Source: Bernardetia sp. MNP-M8 | GTDB lineage: Bacteria; Bacteroidota; Bacteroidia; Cytophagales; Bernardetiaceae | Assembly (NCBI RefSeq): GCF_037126285.1 | Contig: NZ_CP147012.1 | Location: 1,674,001 to 1,738,000, forward strand | Reading direction: 5' to 3' | Length of the DNA stretch: 64,000 nucleotides | Shown: piece after piece, positions 60,873-64,000 of the stretch | Numbering within the stretch: the first letter of the stretch is position 1 | How the letters are laid out: each line of letters begins with the position of its first letter | Program-made: the position numbers and the translations under genes | Notes under the pieces: generated by a model | The model's database searches: none | What the model was told of the DNA's origin: nothing | Seen by the model: only the letters and a program-made list of their open reading frames with translations

Positions 60873-60914
60873 AAATCCTTTATTTTTTCTTTTCCAAGAC
60901 TGAATAAAGGATTT
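60873..60914 (+). terminator. Terminator after metG
   Basis: Perfect 12-bp arms AAATCCTTTATT (60873-60884) and AATAAAGGATTT (60903-60914), followed by T7 in all. Confidence 0.85.
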
Positions 60915-60989
60915 TTTTGATATTTTCTGAATTAAAAACAATGAATTAGAGTTTTGATAAAAAACTAATTTATTCTAAAACTTCAGAAA

Positions 60990-61535
60990 ATGAGCCATAT
61001 CAATAACTACAAAACAATTCGTGCTACTTTTGATAAAGACACAATCATTGTCTATCAAGCCTTCAATGATAACATTGCTAATCAAGCGATTGAATTACAA
61101 AAGTTTGGAAGCGAGTTTTCATTTCATAGAATGACATGGATAAAACCTTCTTTTTTATGGCTCATGGAACGCAGTAACTGGGCAAACAAACCCAATCAAG
61201 AAAGAATATTAGAAATTCATCTAAAAAGAGATTTTTGGGATAAATGTCTTGAACTAGCTGTAGATACAGATGCTAGTAAGTCGGAAGGAAATATAAAAGA
61301 TGCTCAAATTTTGGTTCAATGGGATCCAGAGCGAACATTACGAGGATCAAAATTAAATATTCGTAGCATTCAAATTGGAGTAAGTCGAAACATGATAAAC
61401 GAATATAATGAGAATATTAAAAAAATTGTCGATTTGACAGAGAAAGTCAAAAAAATGTATCTTTTAAACAGCAATGGAAAATTTGATAAATCAACTCAAC
61501 TTTTACCAAAAGTAAAGGAATATATAGTATTATAA
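60990..61535 (+). CDS. DUF4291 protein
   Basis: 181 residues that match the DUF4291 family by eye: TIIVYQAFNDNIANQAIEL, RMTWIKPSFLWLMERSNWA, NQERILEIHLKRDFWDKCLE and IQIGVSRNMINEYN. The family has no established function. The conserved RMTWIKPSFLWMxxR motif is intact. It is monocistronic, converging on the DUF4419 gene. Confidence 0.85.
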   Translation: MSHINNYKTIRATFDKDTIIVYQAFNDNIANQAIELQKFGSEFSFHRMTWIKPSFLWLMERSNWANKPNQERILEIHLKRDFWDKCLELAVDTDASKSEGNIKDAQILVQWDPERTLRGSKLNIRSIQIGVSRNMINEYNENIKKIVDLTEKVKKMYLLNSNGKFDKSTQLLPKVKEYIVL

Positions 61536-61609
61536 ATTTCTCTTCAGTAGAGAATCTTTTTATTGTTGTTTAGATAAAAACGATTACAAAATTCATCTAT
61601 TTTTTCATT

Positions 61610-63349
61610 TTAATTGAGTGGAATAATTACTTTGCTATTGGCTTTTACTCTTAAATTTCTTTGTTCTGATGTTCTAGCCATTCTTCCAGCTTTTACAATA
61701 GCAGGAAACCATTCTTCATCAAGATTTTTCAATGTTTCTTCGATTTGATTTTTGGCTTCTTTCGTTCCTGTAAATTTTATATTTTCTACTTTTCCATTTA
61801 ATAAAACAACAAAAGAAACAGTATCTTTTGAAAGATTAAATTTTTCTTCCAAATCACTTTTAATTTTCTGCTTGACAAATTCTATACTTTCAATGCTATT
61901 CTTAAATCTCCTATGATTATAGATAGCCGAATTTGTCATACTATCCACTATAAACGGACTCCAATTAGGGTAATGTACCATTTTTTCATCTCTATATGAA
62001 TATTTTAGCTCGTGGTCAGAAAATCTTGCTTTTTTCTCACATAAAGCCCAAGAAATCACAGGCTCTAAAGATTTATCTGGATATTGCTTGATAGCAAAAA
62101 AACCTGCATAAAGCTTTAGTTTTTGTGTTTCATTTTTAAAATGATTATTCCAAGTTATATCAATTTCTACTATGCTAGATGGGAAAACATCTGTGGACAG
62201 AGTTGAAAGTAGATAATTATTTCCTTCTAAAAACTTATTTTTTATAAAAATCTTTTCTATTTTTCGTATATACGTTTCTTCATCAGTAGATACAGTTTCC
62301 CCAAGAGAAAGTATATAAGGAAAGAATTTTATAATCCAACCCGAACTATAATCAGCTCCATAACCTTCCATGTTTTTATAGATGTCTTGCCAAAAAATGG
62401 TATTTGTTTTATCATCAAAGACATTTATAAATTCTTGAATAATAGGTTCTAGTTCTACCCTCCAATATTTTAATCCTAATTTATCTAATTCTTTTAGTCT
62501 TGAATAAATCAACTCCCAATCTTCTTTTGTTCCTGTAACTGTGATATATGGAATACCACAACCACTTTCTCCTACATATTCAAAGGCTTTTTTGTAAGAA
62601 TTGAGTAAAGTTACTTGATAAGCTGTAGTTTGTGTGGGAGTTGTAGTTGAAAATTTAGGAACAAAAAAAGAATAAAAATCTGAATTGGTATATTTTGTAG
62701 TTTCATTAGATAAAGAAGAAACTAAGTCTTGCCAATGTCTTCCGTCATACTCTAAACTATCATTTCTGATTACTAACTTCTTAGGTTTATTTTTCTTGAA
62801 GATAACTTTCTCTAAAGAATCAAACTTTTCATTAATATGAATAGAAGCACCTTGTGTAATGGCAAGCCAAATAATATCAGGCGAAAGAACCAAAGGGCAA
62901 TGTTCATCAAAAGATTTATGGATAGTTTGTAGCAAAACATTATTATAACTGTTTACTAATTGAGCATTTTTATGCTCTTTTGGCATAAACAGAATTTTTC
63001 TGTTTAATTTATTTTCAAAAATATCTTTTCCTTTATTTGTGAGTAAAAATTTTCTAGCTATGTGAACATTATCTACATCAAACCTTTTGCTATTTGGAAT
63101 TTGAAATGAAGTATCACCTAATTCTAACTCTTCAAGTTCGCTTTCGTTCTGACTGTTTTTCTGTGGTATATTTTCTAAATAATCTTCAATACTCATCTGA
63201 GTAGCTAAATTTAGACTGTCTAATTTCTTTACCTTATTTAGACTATCCAATATATTTTGGTCATTATGTTGCTCAACTATTTTTGTCTCAGAATTGCAGC
63301 ACATGAGAAACAATAGAAATGAATAAAGTATATAGATTATATTTTTCAT
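61610..63349 (-). CDS. DUF4419 lipoprotein
   Basis: 579 residues with a lipoprotein signal (IIYILYSFLLFLMCC). After a low-complexity acidic region (EDYLENIPQKNSQNESELEE) comes a DUF4419 domain (LVNSYNNVLLQTIHKSFDEH, CPLVLSPDIIWLAITQGASI, YVGESGCGIPYITVTGTKED, GWIIKFFPYILSLGE). Family members occur in fungi and bacteria without known function. The C-terminal 90 residues form a TonB-like or energy-transducer-like segment (FVVLLNGKVENIKFTGTKEA, then EEWFPAIVKAGRM). The combination is unusual. It is divergent from the riboswitch-controlled transporter. Confidence 0.8.
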   Translation of the reverse strand: MKNIIYILYSFLLFLMCCNSETKIVEQHNDQNILDSLNKVKKLDSLNLATQMSIEDYLENIPQKNSQNESELEELELGDTSFQIPNSKRFDVDNVHIARKFLLTNKGKDIFENKLNRKILFMPKEHKNAQLVNSYNNVLLQTIHKSFDEHCPLVLSPDIIWLAITQGASIHINEKFDSLEKVIFKKNKPKKLVIRNDSLEYDGRHWQDLVSSLSNETTKYTNSDFYSFFVPKFSTTTPTQTTAYQVTLLNSYKKAFEYVGESGCGIPYITVTGTKEDWELIYSRLKELDKLGLKYWRVELEPIIQEFINVFDDKTNTIFWQDIYKNMEGYGADYSSGWIIKFFPYILSLGETVSTDEETYIRKIEKIFIKNKFLEGNNYLLSTLSTDVFPSSIVEIDITWNNHFKNETQKLKLYAGFFAIKQYPDKSLEPVISWALCEKKARFSDHELKYSYRDEKMVHYPNWSPFIVDSMTNSAIYNHRRFKNSIESIEFVKQKIKSDLEEKFNLSKDTVSFVVLLNGKVENIKFTGTKEAKNQIEETLKNLDEEWFPAIVKAGRMARTSEQRNLRVKANSKVIIPLN

Positions 63350-63480
63350 TTTTTCAAAGATTAGGTTCTGCTTTCTTTATATTTTTGGTAAAATATTCTA
63401 TAAAACAAAAATAACATTTCTAAATCAAAAAAATACGATTCTATCCTTATTAAATATTTCATCATTTTTAAGAGTTCTCT

Positions 63481-63514
63481 TTGTTTAATTTCTAAAAATA
63501 ACTCTTACCTTTGC
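63481..63514 (+). promoter_or_regulatory. Promoter of the SAM-riboswitch transcript
   Basis: TTTG (63481-63484), 22 bases, TACCTTTG (63507-63514). Predicted start near 63521, exactly at the beginning of the riboswitch. Confidence 0.7.
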
Positions 63515-63520
63515 AGCTCA

Positions 63521-63612
63521 ATTATCAAGAATCTCTTTTCTTTACTTCAACTTGAGTTTAGAAAAGGATAGCAACCTGCATGCGTAAGCAAGGTGCTGCA
63601 ATCGATAAGCCG
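63521..63612 (+). ncRNA. SAM riboswitch (compact SAM-I/IV-like variant without P4)
   Basis: The core of the SAM clan is visible: P1 TTATC (63523-63527) with GATAA (63605-63609), followed on the 5' side by AAGA; P2 arms TCTTTTCT (63535-63542) and AGAAAAGGA (63561-63569); then AGCAACC (63571-63577) and the P3 hairpin CCTGC/GCAAGG ending in AAGGTGC (63591-63597). Only seven bases separate GGTGC from P1, so the P4 stem of classical SAM-I is missing, as in SAM-IV and SAM-I/IV types. It controls the downstream NhaC/MetT-family gene. The expression platform may involve the CCTTA/TAAGG pairing near 63655-63690. Confidence 0.82.
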
Positions 63613-63773
63613 ATATACTTTTTTTTATAAAATTTATACCTTCGGAAAAAAAACGCCTTAGTAATCTAACTAATTCAATAAGGTGGTTATCTGACTGCTT
63701 TTTATGCTTTTTTCTCTACCAAAACAGAGTAAAAGAGATTATTGATAATTTTTACAATTAACCAATAATTTCT

Positions 63774-64000
63774 ATGAAAAAAGTAACTTCTACTACAGAA
63801 TCTTCTAATTCTCTTTCTGAAAATTTTATACCTACTTCAAACTGGATTGCACTTATTCCTTTATTTGTTTTTGTAGGTACATTTTTAGGCGCAGGGATTT
63901 ATTTCAATGATTTTTATGCTCTTCCTTCTCCTATTGCTGTTTGTTTAGGCATTTTTGTAGCCTTTGTTTTGCTCAGAATTCCTTTCAAGGAAAACATGGA
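63774..64000 (+). CDS. NhaC/MetT-family transporter, 5' part only
   Basis: The gene starts at ATG 63774 after the riboswitch leader and is cut by the window end. The 75 visible residues have a polar head (MKKVTSTTESSNSLSENFIP) and two membrane segments (WIALIPLFVFVGTFLGAGIY, PSPIAVCLGIFVAFVLLR), with the ALIPLFVFVGTFLG-GIYFNDFY pattern seen at the start of NhaC-superfamily antiporters. NhaC-type genes behind SAM riboswitches are predicted methionine transporters (MetT), and this fits here. Only the N-terminus is available, so the call rests on that and the riboswitch. Confidence 0.75.
   Translation, partial: MKKVTSTTESSNSLSENFIPTSNWIALIPLFVFVGTFLGAGIYFNDFYALPSPIAVCLGIFVAFVLLRIPFKENM

Noticed and set aside
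1-64000. tRNA, rRNA and CRISPR arrays
   Set aside because: No GGTTCGAATCC-type T-arm, rRNA stretch or regularly spaced direct repeats were seen on either strand. The recA-upstream repeats have only three copies with unequal spacers and are not CRISPR.

Overview
The window is AT-rich, densely coded DNA from a member of the Bacteroidota, most likely a marine gliding Cytophagales (Bernardetia/Flexibacter-like). That placement is inferred from several things: a type IX secretion (LYPNPS-type) sorting domain on the first protein, a fused MurF-alanine racemase, Bacteroidota-type lipoproteins, start sites with no clear Shine-Dalgarno sequence, and promoters of the form TTG-N18-22-TAnnTTTG. I see no rRNA, tRNA, CRISPR array, insertion sequence or prophage. 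It looks like ordinary chromosome with a few accessory islands.

Layout. 1-8.5 kb: partial PhoD-like phosphatase, small-molecule O-methyltransferase, recA with a triplicated promoter/palindrome repeat upstream, hflX, and a half-size-type ABC exporter. 8.9-15 kb: ApbE flavin transferase, a small secreted protein, a three-gene DUF3592/SWIM/SUKH operon, and NAD synthase. 15.3-22.3 kb: two lipoproteins (one a 1,116-residue repeat protein), an outer-membrane barrel protein and a TolC-like protein. 22.5-28.3 kb: thioredoxin reductase, dihydropteroate synthase, DoxX, cell-wall amidase, MurF-Alr. 28.5-42.3 kb: an Abi_2 HEPN protein, two YceI paralogues, TspO, a membrane glycosyltransferase, RmuC, a DUF1707-type protein, an M28 peptidase, a methyltransferase, a single-chain type IIG restriction-modification enzyme and a 3'-5' exonuclease. 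42.6-50.4 kb: dUTPase, sugar nucleotidyltransferase, a TPR protein, several small unknowns, a DksA-like protein and PrmA. 50.5-54.8 kb: a TetR-controlled ABC-2 export locus and a SanA-like protein. 54.9-64 kb: acyl-CoA dehydrogenase, YajC, two duplicated small secreted proteins, MetG, DUF4291 and DUF4419 proteins, and a compact SAM riboswitch in front of an NhaC/MetT-family transporter that runs off the window.

How parts work together. recA, the exonuclease, RmuC and dUTPase serve DNA maintenance. The amidase and MurF-Alr serve peptidoglycan. MetG and the riboswitch-MetT unit bracket methionine supply and use. The ABC-2 exporter, its TetR regulator and a small membrane protein form a regulon marked by two near-identical operators. 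The most interesting non-coding signals are the three repeats upstream of recA, the P4-less SAM riboswitch, the paired TetR operators, a 108-bp nested inverted repeat beside the type IIG gene, and a family of GTTG/CAAC hairpins.
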